This document shows positions 1-14,244 of a DNA stretch of 64,000 nucleotides, piece by piece. Position numbers and translations under genes: made by a program. Source of the DNA: Brachynemurus nebulosus (Eukaryota; Arthropoda; Insecta; Neuroptera; Myrmeleontidae); contig JAPWDM010000001.1 of assembly GCA_035578155.1 (NCBI GenBank), forward strand, positions 86,111,150 through 86,175,149. Direction: 5' to 3'. Positions within the stretch are counted from its first letter, which is position 1. Each line of letters starts with the position of its first letter. A model generated the notes under the pieces. That model searched no databases. It saw nothing but the letters and a program-made list of their open reading frames with translations, and was not told the DNA's origin.

Positions 1-3
1 TGA

Positions 4-71
<68 letters not shown>

Positions 72-75
72 TGAG

Positions 76-154
<79 letters not shown>
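1..154. repeat. two (TA)n microsatellites
   Basis: Two long TA dinucleotide tracts (about 9-70 and 77-154) are separated by ACTGAGT; the same ACTGAG follows the second tract, so this looks like a tandemly duplicated microsatellite with its flank. No coding potential. Confidence 0.95.
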
Positions 155-1024
<870 letters not shown>

Positions 1025-3360
1025 GGTCAATCCATATCAAGTGATCCAAATTTGAATTAATTTTTTACCTGACCTCACTCAATATCTTTTTTCTTTTGAT
1101 TTTCTTGAAGAGCTTAACTTAGTACAAATTTCAAATTTTAGATTTTTGTCACTTATAGTTGCCTTTTAAATAATTTTGAAATACGGAAAATTCGTAAATT
1201 TTGACAGTGTAACATAATACGTTTTTTACTGTAACTACGTTTAGGGTTGTGATAGAAATATAAAAAAAAAAAAAAACATCATTCTCTTCAGAATTGCTTA
1301 AGCTTTAATTTGATATATTACAAGTGTGTAGCTTAAAAACTCAAAATTTCAAAAAAGATGCCAAGAAAATAATGTTCTCAAAAATTTCGAAAAAAATCCT
1401 AATTATTCTCTTAACATTTATAAACAAAATTTAAAAAAATCAAGTTGGGATCTTCATCGGATCATATATATTTTTAAATATATCTATGAAGAGACATTAA
1501 AAAAAGCATTTAAATAATCTTGAAATTAGTGTGCTCTGATGATTATAACTCAGTTTATTAACAGATATAGGGTTTATATGTGTAAATGGTAATTTTATGT
1601 ATGTTATGGAAGAACCTCTGCTTCAGTAAGTTCTGATAAAGATACCGTTATTTTATTTGTCCTGAAACAGTCAAGCTGTGACAGGAAACAGACAAGTAGG
1701 AACTTGCAAGCAGAACTTTAGATATGAATCGATCTCATGCCAGTCCTTGAGCAGTGCCGTTCAGTTAATTGTTAAGTGTTTCTAAAAGTGGGTTGTGTAA
1801 CCCCAGTACCCTATTGAAAGTGTTGCTAGTTTCTAAAAGCGGGTTGTGTAACCCCAGTCTTTATATTCAATCTGATGCAGCAATTCGGTGTTCAACCACA
1901 GAATTGTACAGAAAAACAACTCAAAAAGTCGCTTAAAAAATTAAATTATCATTACAGAAAAAATACGCTACCAATGGGGTGTGGCACACAGCTTCCTCGT
2001 ACTCGTAATAGACTTTAATATAGTATTCTACCAAATATAAGTATACCGTGGAATTATAATATTTTCGCCTTAAAGTTCGAAAAAAATTGTTGTAACTCAA
2101 AATACTTAAAGGCTGAATTATAAAATAATAGCAAAAATATTTTAGAAACTAACACCCAAAATACTTTAAAAATTTGAGCGAAGTGGGACTAGCAGTAAAT
2201 AAGATATTGACATTTAATGGGATTTCATGGTAGCGCTGTGGATACTATTACTCCGAATGCAATAAAATTTGTAGGGGACAATCTAGGAACCAGACCGCAT
2301 AATTTCTGACAATTTCATAAAAAAGAATTGGATAGTTCAGAAGTTATGCCACTTGGTGCAAACTGGCGACACACAGACGGACAGACAGACGGACGGACGG
2401 ACAGACACCAAACCAAAATTGTTCAGGAAGTTCTAAATTAGGAAGCTATAAATTTTTTATTTTTCAAAAGTGGTCACAATGCTTCCGCTACTTTAATAGT
2501 CTCGGAAGCAATAGCAACAGTCATTGGAATTCCCATAGTATATTTTGTCTTTATCTAATAAATGGCAAGATATATTTCTTAAAGGAATACTAACTTTGAG
2601 TCACGGGTATAAAAAGATACCAATATATTAAAGTGTTGTTGTCACACTTATAAATTGTTGTCATGGTCGTCATAATTTTCAGTGGTATACAGCGTAAATA
2701 CTTGCTTCAGAAAAAGAACCAGAGTTCTAGTGAAAAGAACAACAACTGGAAAAATGACTCATCCACATAAATTTATGTTTTAGACAAACTCGTAATATAG
2801 CTGTCTTCCACAAGATCTACTATCTAATATACTGAAAAAGAATAGTAGAAATTATAATAACTTTTGAGTATTTTTGGGAGGCACATTTTATTGGAAAAAC
2901 ATTTTTTTAAATATGATCCCTATAGGATCGCAACTTACAATTTTGTTTGCTTGTAGATCAATAATTAAGTAATTACCTATAAATTTTTCAAAAAGATTTA
3001 TCATGTTATTTTTTTCGAATAAAATTTTCAAAATTTAAGTTGAAAAATTAAGTTATAATTTTTTTGAAAACAGCTTGTTGCATATTATTTTAAAGCTTGT
3101 AAATTTCTAAAAAAAATGGTATTTTGTTCCAAAGTATATCCTTATCCTAAGCCGAGATATAGCTAGAAACGTAAAACAATGTGTGCCTAAATTTCACATT
3201 TTTCACAATTTAAAAAATTGTTTAATAAAAAAGTACATGAGATCAAAACAAAATCTTTTGGTTTCTTTCTTCTTTCACCTAGTATAACCAGAGAACAAAA
3301 TCTTAGGTTAATATAAAATAGTAAGGTAATTGTCTTTGAATCGCTTGATATGGATTGACC
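1025..3360. mobile_element. 2.3-kb element with short terminal inverted repeats
   Basis: GGTCAATCCATATCAAG at 1025 recurs inverted at the end of the interval (…CTTGATATGGATTGACC, ending 3360), with partial similarity a few bases further in. No transposase reading frame is visible between them. It contains a 30-bp direct repeat (1778-1807 and 1829-1858) and a short ACGG/ACAG microsatellite (about 2370-2407). A non-autonomous DNA transposon is the simplest reading. Target duplication was not resolved. Confidence 0.5.
1778..1858. repeat. 30-bp direct repeat, two copies
   Basis: The unit starting GTTTCTAAAAG and ending TAACCCCAGT occurs twice with starts 51 bp apart, differing at one base (AAGTGGG versus AAGCGGG). 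Each contains GGGTT...AACCC, which can form a small hairpin. Confidence 0.7.
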
Positions 3361-3780
3361 GATAATCAGACTTATGATTAACATAATAATAAAGTACTAA
3401 AAGCAAAATAAATTCTTTTAATATAAAAGTACTATTAGCTATTAGTTATCAAATTAACTATAATTTAAAACCGCATAAAATGAACAATACTATAAACTCA
3501 ACTACTTATTCAGACTTATGATTTAGGCTAGCCGCATACATTCCGGTTGTAACCGGGCCGGTCAACCGGTCCTGTTAGCGCATACGTGCCGGTTGATTGA
3601 ATTCTTAAAAAACATATATCAGTTTTATTTGACAGTTCGGTATTGTTGTAACGACTGCATTAATGTTTCTGACATGTTTTATTCTATTATTTAATGTGTT
3701 TCCTCTGTTTCTGTTTGCCCGATCCGGACGTCGGGTGCATTCTGATCGGTAAGAATAAGTGTGTGGCAGTAAATGGAGTT

Positions 3781-4073
3781 AGGGTACGTTTAGACTACGA
3801 CACAAATGTCAAACGTAAATTTCTTTACTATTCACACTTTAACATATTTTTTGTGTCTGGATAGTGTTTGTACACAAATGTAACGCAAAAACTTATAAGC
3901 CCCAAGAAACACTTGGACACAACGTGTTCACACAGCCATTAATTCGACACTAATTATGGTGTCCGTAGTAAATGTAGCAATTAGAGACACTTTTATGCAC
4001 ACAGAGACACTCCGTGTATACACCTAGTGTACGGTGTGGTACGGTGTATAGTGTCGTAGTCTAAACATACCCT
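3781..4073. mobile_element. 293-bp MITE
   Basis: AGGGTACGTTTAGACTACGA at the left end matches the inverse complement of the right end (…GTAGTCTAAACATACCCT) over about 23 bp with one mismatch. The inside is non-coding and rich in GTGT/ACAC words. Size and structure fit a miniature inverted-repeat element. Confidence 0.75.
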
Positions 4074-4097
4074 TCCTATGTTATTTGCACCTTCAGG

Positions 4098-5179
4098 TAG
4101 ACTATATATTATGGATGTGGCTATTTATACATACAGTATGTATACGCAATTGGCTATTTATACATACAGTATGTATACGCAATTGGCTATTTATACATAC
4201 AGTATGTATATGGAATATTTTGTTTAAACATGCAGTATGTATACTCAGTTGACTACTTATTCAGAATTACCCTAATTTCTAATGTATAATGCGCACATTG
4301 AGCACCAAAAATATCGTCAAAATTTCGTGGTGCGCGTATTAAAATGAACTTTTCCACTGGTGACAGTAAAATATAATAACAAATTTATTGATTATAATAA
4401 TAACGAAATTCTCGAGTACCACCGACTGAATTTTGTATAATTTTTTTAGCTTAAGAACGAATTTTTGGCGACGCGAACCGGAAGTTGCATATCTGAGGAC
4501 TAAAAAAAGGTTTCCTTTATTATGGTAATAAAAAATTAGAGGCAGATTCTTATGGAATTTGATCAATGGAACAAAAAAGGAAGAAAAAATTTTTTCGATA
4601 TCCTGTTTAGTTTTCGAGATAATATGTATTGTATTTCTAAAACTTACTATAATAAGATAATGAATTGTATATTACACACATACACATACACATATACGTA
4701 GTATCAATTTTTACCGATATAAACTCAGTTTTAAATATAATTTTTGAATGGTATATTTTGGTTTTTATTCATAAAAATTAGTGAAAAATGAACGGGACAT
4801 CACCAATGAAACCTCATTCTTGGGCAAAGGGTAATTATTTACAAATATGTCTCGGCGTGTAATGACTTCAAAATTATTTAATTACTCTTCGCCTGAAAAT
4901 GAGGTTTCAATGATGTTGTCCGGTCCATTTTCCACTTACTTCTATCAATACAAGCCATAATATACCTACCGTAATTGTCTATCCAATATAATAAGTTTTT
5001 TAAATTTGTAGGTTTAAGTAGCCAATTCAGTATACACATAATTATGTATAAACTGCTAATTTCATGTACACACTATATATGTATAAATAGCCAATTTCGT
5101 ATACATACTGTATGTATAAATAGCCAATTGCGTATACATACTGTATGTATAAATAGCCACATCCATATATTATAGTCTA
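4098..5179. mobile_element. 1.08-kb inverted-repeat element with tandem subrepeats in its arms
   Basis: Both ends carry TAGACTATA followed by GGATGTGGCTATTTATACAT in inverted orientation. The left arm (about 4117-4215) has three tandem copies of a roughly 33-bp unit (GGCTATTTATACATACAGTA...). The right arm (about 5078-5160) has about three copies in inverse orientation. A second small foldback (4781-4935) is nested inside: it starts GTGAAAAATGAACGGGACAT and its inverse lies near 4900-4935. No coding region. Confidence 0.7.
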
Positions 5180-5262
5180 TACGATAAGTCCGGGACGAGG
5201 CGAGAGTAGGGGCGCTGTCCGTTTTCGGACCTGTAGAATACGATTCTGAGGAAAAAAGTCTG
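5174..5262. repeat. dispersed repeat, copy 1
   Basis: The sequence AGTCTATACGATAAG, then GGCGAGAGTAGGGGCGCT, then CCGTTTTCGGAC, is shared with 16,589-16,681. In both places the block runs directly into a (TA)n tract, so the repeat and the microsatellite probably moved together. Confidence 0.75.
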
Positions 5263-5274
5263 ATCTATACATAC

Positions 5275-5278
<4 letters not shown>

Positions 5279-5349
<71 letters not shown>

Positions 5350-5350
5350 A

Positions 5351-5428
<78 letters not shown>
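5279..5428. repeat. (TA)n microsatellite with ATTATA interruptions
   Basis: A TA dinucleotide tract of about 150 bp abuts the left end of the large foldback element that follows. Confidence 0.95.
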
Positions 5429-5432
<4 letters not shown>

Positions 5433-7070
5433 ACATGTTCCCAAATTTCTGTAATAAAATAAGACTAAAATTCCTAATTTCGAAATAATAAGTTTAAAAA
5501 AAAAGTTTTTTTTGAATCGAAAAGCTTTTTGATCACCCAGTGGTTTCACAGTTTTTGATCCCTCAGTAAAAAATTGCAAAATGTCGTATTTATAATTACA
5601 TGTAATAGATTTTCTGTGCGCGCTTATTCCATTGAGTGGCTGAGCGAGTTATGATAGCGTCTGACAATATGTAAGATATATAAAGTTCAATGGAAAAAAA
5701 ATTTAATTCTTTTTCATTTGTAATTTTGACTTGCCTCCGAATGCTTTTTACCAGCTAAAAATTTAATTTATTTAAACATTTATTGTTTCTATTGTCGTTA
5801 AAGAAAAAATTGATTGTTCTGTAAATGTTTTTGTTTAACTTTACCTTGTGTATTTTTGTAAATTGTTTGGTTACGTTAAGAACCTTTTGTGATTTTATTA
5901 TATTATTTTGTGTTACTAACTGAACTTTTTTTGATGCTTTTGACCAGTTTAACAGTTTTTACCAGATGTTTGAATAGTCTGAACATTTTCTAAACATGTT
6001 TTTGACAAGTAAAGAAAAAATGGAAATCAATGATTGTGAGTTGTTATGGAAGCCGTTGTAAATTGGACTCAATTTGGAAGTTTTTTTATGGGAAAATTGC
6101 TCACGATTCCAAACGTACTGTTGGTGATATTGTCTGGCTGGTTATAAGCAAGTCTCGTTCATGAACTGACCAGGAACACCCGTCAAAAATTCTGGAATTG
6201 GTTTAGTGTTCCAGCATTATACATCGGATCTCGTCGATTAACAGATAAGTGATTCCTGTTTTCGTCAATTTTCTCTGTGATAAACTTCCATGAGTTAACT
6301 TTGTGCCAACCTGCGTGAACCGGTTCTAATCATGTTAAAACTTGGTGGAACTTTGTGTGACTTATGTAGTGGACTAATTTAGATCAGGAACCCTAAATTT
6401 TTTCATTTATAACTAATTTTTTTACTGTAAAATTGATTTAATAATGATTTTCTGGCTTCCGGTTATATTTTTTATAATGTTATAATTTTTTATACTTCCT
6501 GTTTATTTGGCTAATTTTTGCTACTAAATTCTTGTCACGTTTTTATAAAAATTTTATCATTTACTATATTTTTAAAACTGGTTAATTCGAGTTACCTTTA
6601 TAATGATTTATTCTGTGCGAACATAGAGTTGGCTGACCTTGCATTGCTTAGTTTTCATTCTTCTTAACTTAATCTCTTTTTTTTTTACGTTTAAGGCGGC
6701 TTACCCAATTCTGTGTTCTGTAATTTGTTTGTAAATTTTTATACCCTTTCCTAGTCGAACATAAACAAAGTTGTAACCTAAAAAAAATTGTTAGTTTGAA
6801 AATATTAAAAGATTTATTGAAAATTGTTAAACAAATTTTCAATAAAAAATATAATAAAATCACAAAAGGTTCTTAACGTAACCAAACAATTTACAAAAAT
6901 ACACAAGATAAAGTTACACAAAAAAATTTACAGAACAATCAATTTTTTGTTTAACGACAACAGAAACAATAAATGTTTAAATAAATTAAATTTTTAGCTG
7001 GTAAAAAGCATCTGGAGGTGAGTCAAAATTACAAATAAAAAAGAATTAAATTTTTTCCAATGAACAATTG

Positions 7071-7979
7071 AAGCCGGTCCAGACGCAACGTCTTATCTGA
7101 ACGATAAAACGTTCATGCAAGTCGTTCGACAAAACGTACAAAAATTAGTGTGTCCACACGTCTCCAACTTATCGTTCAAATTTCAGTTTCACGACGTTTG
7201 TCATAGAGGAAACACTTCTTTGGGCACTCTATGGTGTTTGCATTTTAATAGAAAATAAAAGAAAAAAATGAAGATTAAGGTGGTCAAGGGAATGGCTCTT
7301 AAAAAGACATGAATTTTCTCATGTCAAACTATTACGTGAACTTTGTAATGAAGCAGATGATTGGCGTAACTACCTAAAGATGGACACTGAAACTTATCGC
7401 AATTTTATTAAACTCTTTTAGTAGATTTAAATATTTGCCCGTTCTTTTTTGTAAACGATTCGTAAAGAATTAATTTCTTTTTACTGTCTCCTTGCCGTTT
7501 CATCAATGTCTTTGTATTTTTCAATCAGGGCTTCATATGCTTGCACAAGCAAGGAAAACTTCTATAAAGTTCAATAAATTCATACAAAAATTGACAGGAG
7601 CATTGACGAAGATCAGACATTATAAAATAAAATAAAAATTATAAAATAAAAAACAAAATTAATACAAAAAATGTTTAAATTTTTATTTTTTAAAATTTTA
7701 AATTTTTAAATTAACGGACACAAAGCAACAGAATACCACGATATTATGTATAAAAATACTACAAATCGTTTCGATAAAACGAAGGTCTGTCCAGACACAC
7801 CAACTTGTCGTTCCAATTTTCATAAAATGATGCCTCGCAGCTCAAACTTTCAACTTATCGTACAACCTCATTTCCGTCATGCAAGACGTACGTTTTGCGG
7901 TCCACACGCTACGTTTTATCTGAACGACTTGTCGATTCAGACAAGTCGTTCAGATAAGACGTTGCGTCTGGACCGGCTT
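7071..7979. mobile_element. PIF/Harbinger-type remnant nested in a foldback arm
   Basis: The TIR AAGCCGGTCCAGACGCAACG at the left is matched inverted at the right end over about 34 bp. Comparison with the uninterrupted sister arm near 5680-5700 shows that this block is an insertion. AATT-like bases flank both sides, compatible with a short AT-rich target duplication. It contains a transposase-like fragment (7278-7421) and a hairpin formed by GAACGACTTGTC and its inverse near 7920-7952. The family call rests on the internal peptide. Confidence 0.6.
7278..7421 (+). pseudogene. PIF/Harbinger transposase N-terminal fragment
   Basis: This frame encodes 47 residues beginning RWSREWLLKRHEF and including WRNYLKMDTETYRNFIKLF, then a stop. 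The pattern of W-W-L-R near the start and a YLRM.ETF-type segment is the usual N-terminal region of PIF/Harbinger (HARBI1-like) transposases. The catalytic domain is absent. The reading frame has a stop codon just upstream, so this is a fossil. Assignment is by recognition of the pattern, not by a search. Confidence 0.5.
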
Positions 7980-8235
7980 TAATTATATATCTTACATATT
8001 CTCAGATTTCATCGTAACTCGCTCAGTCACTCAATGGAATAAGCGCGCACAGAAAATCTACTACATGTTATTATAAATACGACATTTTGCAATGTATTTA
8101 CTGAGTGATCAAAAATTGTGAAACGACTGGGAGATCAAAAAGTTTTTCGATTAAAAAATTTTTTTTGTTTTAAACTTTTTATTTCAAAATTAAGAAGTTT
8201 AGTCTATATTTTATTACAGAAATTTTGGAACATGT

Positions 8236-8240
<5 letters not shown>

Positions 8241-8308
<68 letters not shown>
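8241..8308. repeat. (TA)n microsatellite
   Basis: TA tract between the right end of the foldback element and the 3' edge of the broken LINE reverse transcriptase. Confidence 0.95.
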
Positions 8309-8315
<7 letters not shown>

Positions 8316-9179
8316 TAATAATAATAACTAAATAAAACACCATGCTAACAATATTGTTTGGGTGTATCACTTCTAAATTCACATTATTTACTTTTTGTTT
8401 TTTAAACACCATATATTTTGTTTTTTCTATGTTTACGATCAGATGCTTATATTTGCACCATTCACTGAACTCAACTAAACAATCTTTAATTTTAGATTCA
8501 AGTTCTTTTAAGTTATTAGCTTTGATAATTAGATTACTATCACCAGCATAAATTATTAATTCACCAGATTTGATATAGTCAGGAAGGTCATTTATATATA
8601 ATAAGAGCGGTCCTAAATTACTGCCTTGTGGTACAATAATTTTGCCGAGATCAAACAGTTCTGAATGCACCTCGTTAACATTTATCCGTATTTTGTGATT
8701 TTCTAGGTAAGTTTGAAACCAACTTAGAGAAACACCTCTTATACACATTTTTTCCATCTTTTCAATCAAAAACTTATGATTTATTGTATCGAATGCTGCA
8801 GTTAAATCGAAATAGATAACACCAACTTCTTGACGATTATCCACTGCTTTCAGTACATTGTCGATAAACGAGTAACAGGCTGTTGCTGTTGATCGATTGG
8901 GTCTAAAACCATGTTGGAATTTTGTTAGTATTTCATGTTTTGTAATATACTTTATTAATCGCCTGTACATAAGTCCCTCAATTATTTTTGAGAATACCGG
9001 TAATATTGATATAGGTCGGTAATTTTCAATACCTTGTCTATCACTTCTTTTATATATCGGTTTGATTGTTGCTGTTTTTAGACTGTTTGGGAATACTCCA
9101 CTTGTAAAGGATATGTTAACAATTTCAGCAAAAATCTCAGACACTATGTGGATCTTATCTTTGATCACTGTATTAAAAT
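8309..9179 (-). pseudogene. non-LTR retrotransposon reverse transcriptase (inactive fragment)
   Basis: The minus strand encodes about 290 residues of a jockey/CR1-like LINE reverse transcriptase. Recognisable motifs in order are NYRPISILPVFSKIIE, the HGFRPNRST segment, the FDLTAAFDTINH motif A, a PQGS-LGPLL motif B region, and then YAGD where the catalytic YADD box should be. The catalytic Asp is replaced by Gly. The frame runs into repeats just where the FKYLG-type motif should follow, so the C-terminal part is lost. The 5' end is cut by a foldback MITE at 9180, removing the endonuclease and ORF1. It reads as a dead copy. Confidence 0.85.
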
Positions 9180-9571
9180 CCATAAATCAAAAACAGTAAA
9201 AAATAAAAAAAATTTAAGGAAAGATTCTGAAAGTAGAAATTCTAAGCTTTCATTCTGTATTAAAATCAACGCTCTCTCATTTGTTTTGCCGAAAATGCAG
9301 GGACTTGAACATAAAACACTATTTTTATAAAGACATGTAAAATCGTCAGAAAGTTTAGGATCATATCTAATAGTACTACATATGTTTTTTGGTCCTAAAC
9401 ATTTTGGCGATTTTACATGTCTTTATGAAAATAGTGTTTTATTTCAAGTCCCTGCATTTTCGGCAAAACAAATGAGAGAGCGTTGATTTTAATATAGAAT
9501 GAAAGCTTAGAATTTCTACTTTCAGAATCTTTCCTTAATTTTTTTTATTTTTTACTGTTTTTGCTTTATGG
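9180..9571. mobile_element. 392-bp foldback MITE
   Basis: Nearly palindromic: the left end CCATAAATCAAAAACAG matches the inverse of the right end with one mismatch, and arms of about 175 bp pair almost to the centre. It abuts the 5' side of the LINE fragment and probably inserted into it. No coding. Confidence 0.85.
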
Positions 9572-9639
9572 TTAAAAAAACTTGATATAAGAATTTAATA
9601 CCCCTGTCGCAGCATCCCGCATAACATAGCGAATTTCCA

Positions 9640-10270
<631 letters not shown>

Positions 10271-10520
10271 AATTTATTGTCTAAGATTTCTTTAAAAAAA
10301 CTAGACTACATTAACAATATTATTTAAGGCACATCTAATGTCATACGCACAGAGCAGTAGAGACAACATATCTATCTCTATACTACTGGAACCAGTGTAA
10401 CAAGTAAGAGATAGAAAATATGTTATATACGTGCACTGGGTTTACTTTGTATTAGTGCGATATTGTGTATTTGTGTTAGTGATCCTTGGTGGTAGTGGTC
10501 GTCACGTGACCGTGCTTCGC

Positions 10521-10587
10521 ATACATATGTATGATACCACAACGTTACTGGCATTGTGGTATCATACATATGTATGATACCACAATG
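10521..10587. repeat. compound hairpin / direct repeat
   Basis: CATACATATGTATGATACCA occurs twice around the inverse segment TTGTGGTATCATACATATG, so the region can fold into alternative hairpins. No gene assigned nearby. Confidence 0.6.
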
Positions 10588-11009
10588 CCAGTAACAATCA
10601 AATCCATTGTCTTGTGATTGACCTGCACTCATCCACTGCTACTGAGAGATTGACCAGTAAGTAGCCTAAAGTAGCAGAAATGCCCACTCGTGATTACAGA
10701 AAAGAGGTAGTTGCTGTACCTCTGTACTCTGTGGTCATACGTCCTTCGTCTTACATCAACAACTACGACAAGTATTGTCCCATGCTCATCTAGTCATAAA
10801 ATTAAGTTCTACCACCACCAGACACCCACATATACATGTACTCTTATACATGTATCATATGTGACCTTATGCATATATATGTATACGGGTATACGATATA
10901 TGTATATACAATATACATACTTATTGTGTCGTATATATACATAGACTGTGACTAACTTCACACTTTATACAAGACAACGATCACAGTCTAATAACATATA
11001 GTGAATTTG

Positions 11010-11441
11010 ATTATTTTTAAGTTAATTTTCTGGAAAATTTGGTAACGTAGGAAAATGGTTTAAAGGCCTATCTTATTTGATTGTTTCCGTACTATTCAAT
11101 GGTGTAAAAAAATTTCGAAAGCTTTTGAATTTTGGCAAACATTGGCAAGAACTCATTTTTCGAGGTTCTAGGCATCGGATCTCGGAAACTAGTTGACACA
11201 AAAAATGATTTAAAGACCTTTTTTGTGTGATTTTTTCTCCTCGTTTCAATAGTGTAAAATGTCACAAAAATTTTTTAAGAAAGGGCAATTTAGACAAAAA
11301 ACTAATTTTTTTCAAGAACAATAACCATGTTCCTGGCATCAGACGTGTCTGGCTAACGAACTTGTCCAACGGTTTGGGACTCCCAACATTTTCACCAAAT
11401 TTCGTAAACCTAGGACGTTTCGTTCGAGAGTTATCGTGCGG

Positions 11442-11533
<92 letters not shown>

Positions 11534-11650
11534 TTTAGTGAATATTATTTTTGGTTTCTAGGGACCTCAAAACAAATTTCTGCCATAGTGCCGGGCTCAA
11601 ATCGCGCCATGACAGTGGCTGTAATAGCTGAATTCCATTCTGTAAATTCG
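11010..11650. repeat. dispersed repeat family with internal (TA)n, copy 2
   Basis: Second copy of the family seen at 9.6 kb. It includes the upstream TTTAAAGGCCTATCTTATTT module, the AACTTGTCCAACGGTTTGGG core, a (TA)n tract at 11,453-11,530 and the AAATTTTAGTGAATATTA end block. Confidence 0.75.
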
Positions 11651-12936
11651 CTAATATGGATATTGTATATGTATACACAGATACAACATACATGTGTATT
11701 GTAAATGACTGTGCTAGTACCAAGATGGAAGTACAACATTTGTGAGGGTTCCAAAGAAAAATATCCAAACTCACCTTAAATTTTGTGTGTAAATTCTATA
11801 AGATGGATGAATCTCAATTAATAAATAACAATAACTATATATACAGGGTGCAACAATAACTATATATAAAATAAATAAGTTTCATAATTTGCAGGAGAGA
11901 AAGGTTTCAGTCTACTAATTAAGTATTGCTAGTTAAATTTTACCGATCAAGTTTCATTTCAGAAATTTTCGATTGTCAAAATCGTGTTAAAAAATGGCCC
12001 CTAGAAAAAAACCTTAATCAGGCTCTGATTACCTATCTATTTTTTTCTTTGTTTTTTTGAATGTAAATTTTTTTGTCAACAAAATATTTTTACCTGCTTG
12101 TTTACGGAATCTTTTGAAAATAGTTATACAGTAGTGTCCATAGAAATTTGAACATAATTTTTAACGAGACAATTTACGTCATATATCAAATAGATCGATT
12201 TCGTCAAATGTCATTAAATTATTTGGAAATTTAACAAACACCTGCAATCGATTTTAGTAATTGAAACATCACTGACTTACATCAACTTTAATCCAGTTTT
12301 TTAACACGTTTAACACATTCAGGGCTACCTCTAACATTGGCGAAGTTCAGAACAAAATTAAAACTAAACACCCCTCAAAATCAAGATGGTGTTTAATGGT
12401 TAACTGAGTTTTTGATTGGTGACATGAGAGTATTTTTTACACCATAAAATTTAGTTTAAGTTAAAAAAAAAAAAGAAAAAAACATACTTTATTCTAGAAT
12501 CTTGTAAAATTTGAATCTTACGTTTAAGTATTTACGAATTATGACACAACAATTAAATTTAAAATATTTCTAAAGTATACAATCGGTTATTATTCAGGCA
12601 CATACACACACTTTTAATTTTAATGTAGTTCTTTTACATATTTAATTCATGCAACACTAGTACAACACTAGATACATTTATTAATTCACATATACAGAAA
12701 TGTCGGAGCTTAAACCAATACCTCTATTGTTAAAAAAAATCGTTCTTTTCGAAGTGCAAAACGTACTGTTTTATTATTAATACATAATATTAATAACAAT
12801 CATACCCATACAACTACAAATACATATAAAATAAATAGGTTGCTGGTGTTTCCAGAACACATAAATATATCTAGTTGACACTGACATGTCGTAAAATATT
12901 ATGTTTATATTTCTTAAAAAATAAGGAATGGTCCAA

Positions 12937-13404
12937 GAGCCTGCCGTATGCAAAACCTATGTATAAAAAACATGAACTTTTTTTTTAAGTAGGTAGTATT
13001 CATCAAATACATTGATGATAGTTACACCAACATGAAGGTTTCGAGGTGTAAAATAAAAATATCCTGCGCTTCCAGATCTTAATAATTCGTAACACTGTGG
13101 CTGCCTTCATTGAAAGTTTTTTCTTCAGTGAAGGCAGCTTCAGTATTGCGAATTACAAAGCGCTGGCAGCCTTCAATATTTTTATTTTGCACCTAGAAAC
13201 CTTCATTTTGGTGTAAATATTATCAACGTATTTAATGACATAACAAAACCATAACCGGAAGTGACGTTATATTTTTTTCATGTGGGCAAAATTTTGCAAG
13301 TCTAAAGAAGGCTCGCTTTAGGTCTGGGGTAATACTACCTACTTAAAAAAAAAGAAAAAAAACGTTCATGTATTTTATACATAGGTTTTGCATACGGCGG
13401 GCTC
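12937..13404. mobile_element. 468-bp foldback element
   Basis: GAGCCTGCCGTATGCAAAAC at the left pairs with the inverse of the right end (…GTTTTGCATACGGCGGGCTC) with one mismatch. Both arms continue through CCTATGTATAAAA, a T/A homopolymer and AAGTAGGTAGTA. The centre contains an inner hairpin around CTGCCTTCATTGAAAG. Non-coding. Confidence 0.75.
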
Positions 13405-14244
13405 TCGGGCTATATATCACAATATGGGTGAATATATGCTATTTAAATTCTAATGGCCCATTGATAAATTTTATAAAAAACTAATTTTATTATTATTATT
13501 TTACACTTAAGTAATAAAGAATATCGTCTTTTATTTGGCCCACTTGGTCAATTCATGACAACTGTTTCATTTAAGGCATTAATAAATTAAAATAATGCTA
13601 AATGTATACTCCTCTGGCTTGCCCATTACCATTTTGTTCTACAATTTTCAACACATATTTTTTTATTTAACTGGTATAATATTTTTTCAAATGTAATCAT
13701 ATAACTAAATAAGCATTAAAACATATTTTATCAAAATGCATTGTAAAAATATTTATTAACGTAAAAAAATTACACATTTTCATACCATTCAACAAAAGTG
13801 TCACTTTTAACCTGACGAAAATAAAATAATAAAATTTGACTTAGAAATTGGAAACCTGTGTCTTTGAACTTGAGCAACACGCGTTGAATATATTGCACTT
13901 AGCAACAACCTAACTGCATTGAACATAATTTAAATAATATCGCGTCAGTGGTCGGGGCGCTCTCGGAAAATGTGTCTGTGCCAGTAGTTGCAGTATTTCC
14001 ACTGGTAAGTATATGTTTTTATATTTTATCGTTATGAAATTGTAAATTTGTACAATGCAATGTTCATTGTGTGTAGACTTCATGTATTCCGTTTATTTTT
14101 GGTATGAAGAACGCGTGATGTTGTTTTTACAGGTTATGTATGATTTTGTCACTTCTCTGGCATCACTCCTCTGGCAGTTTTCATGTCTCCACAGACAAAA
14201 TCGTCGCATGAGAAACCGATATTGCTACTATCGATGATTTTGCT

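Larger units (their letters stand above)
5427..8242. mobile_element. 2.8-kb foldback element with long inverted arms
   Basis: The left arm (about 5427-5905) and right arm (about 6857-8242) are inverted copies. Both begin TGTTACATGTTCC next to a (TA)n tract and share the TTGGTTACGTTAAGAACC segment at their inner ends. The right arm is longer because a 0.9-kb transposon inserted into it (7071-7979). The central part (about 5906-6856) has no convincing gene. Foldback elements of this form are usually non-autonomous. Confidence 0.7.

Noticed and set aside
13925..14003. Possible exon with donor CACTG|GTAAGT at about 14,004
   Set aside because: Good donor, but no open frame, partner acceptor or promoter that I can link to a gene; too little support.
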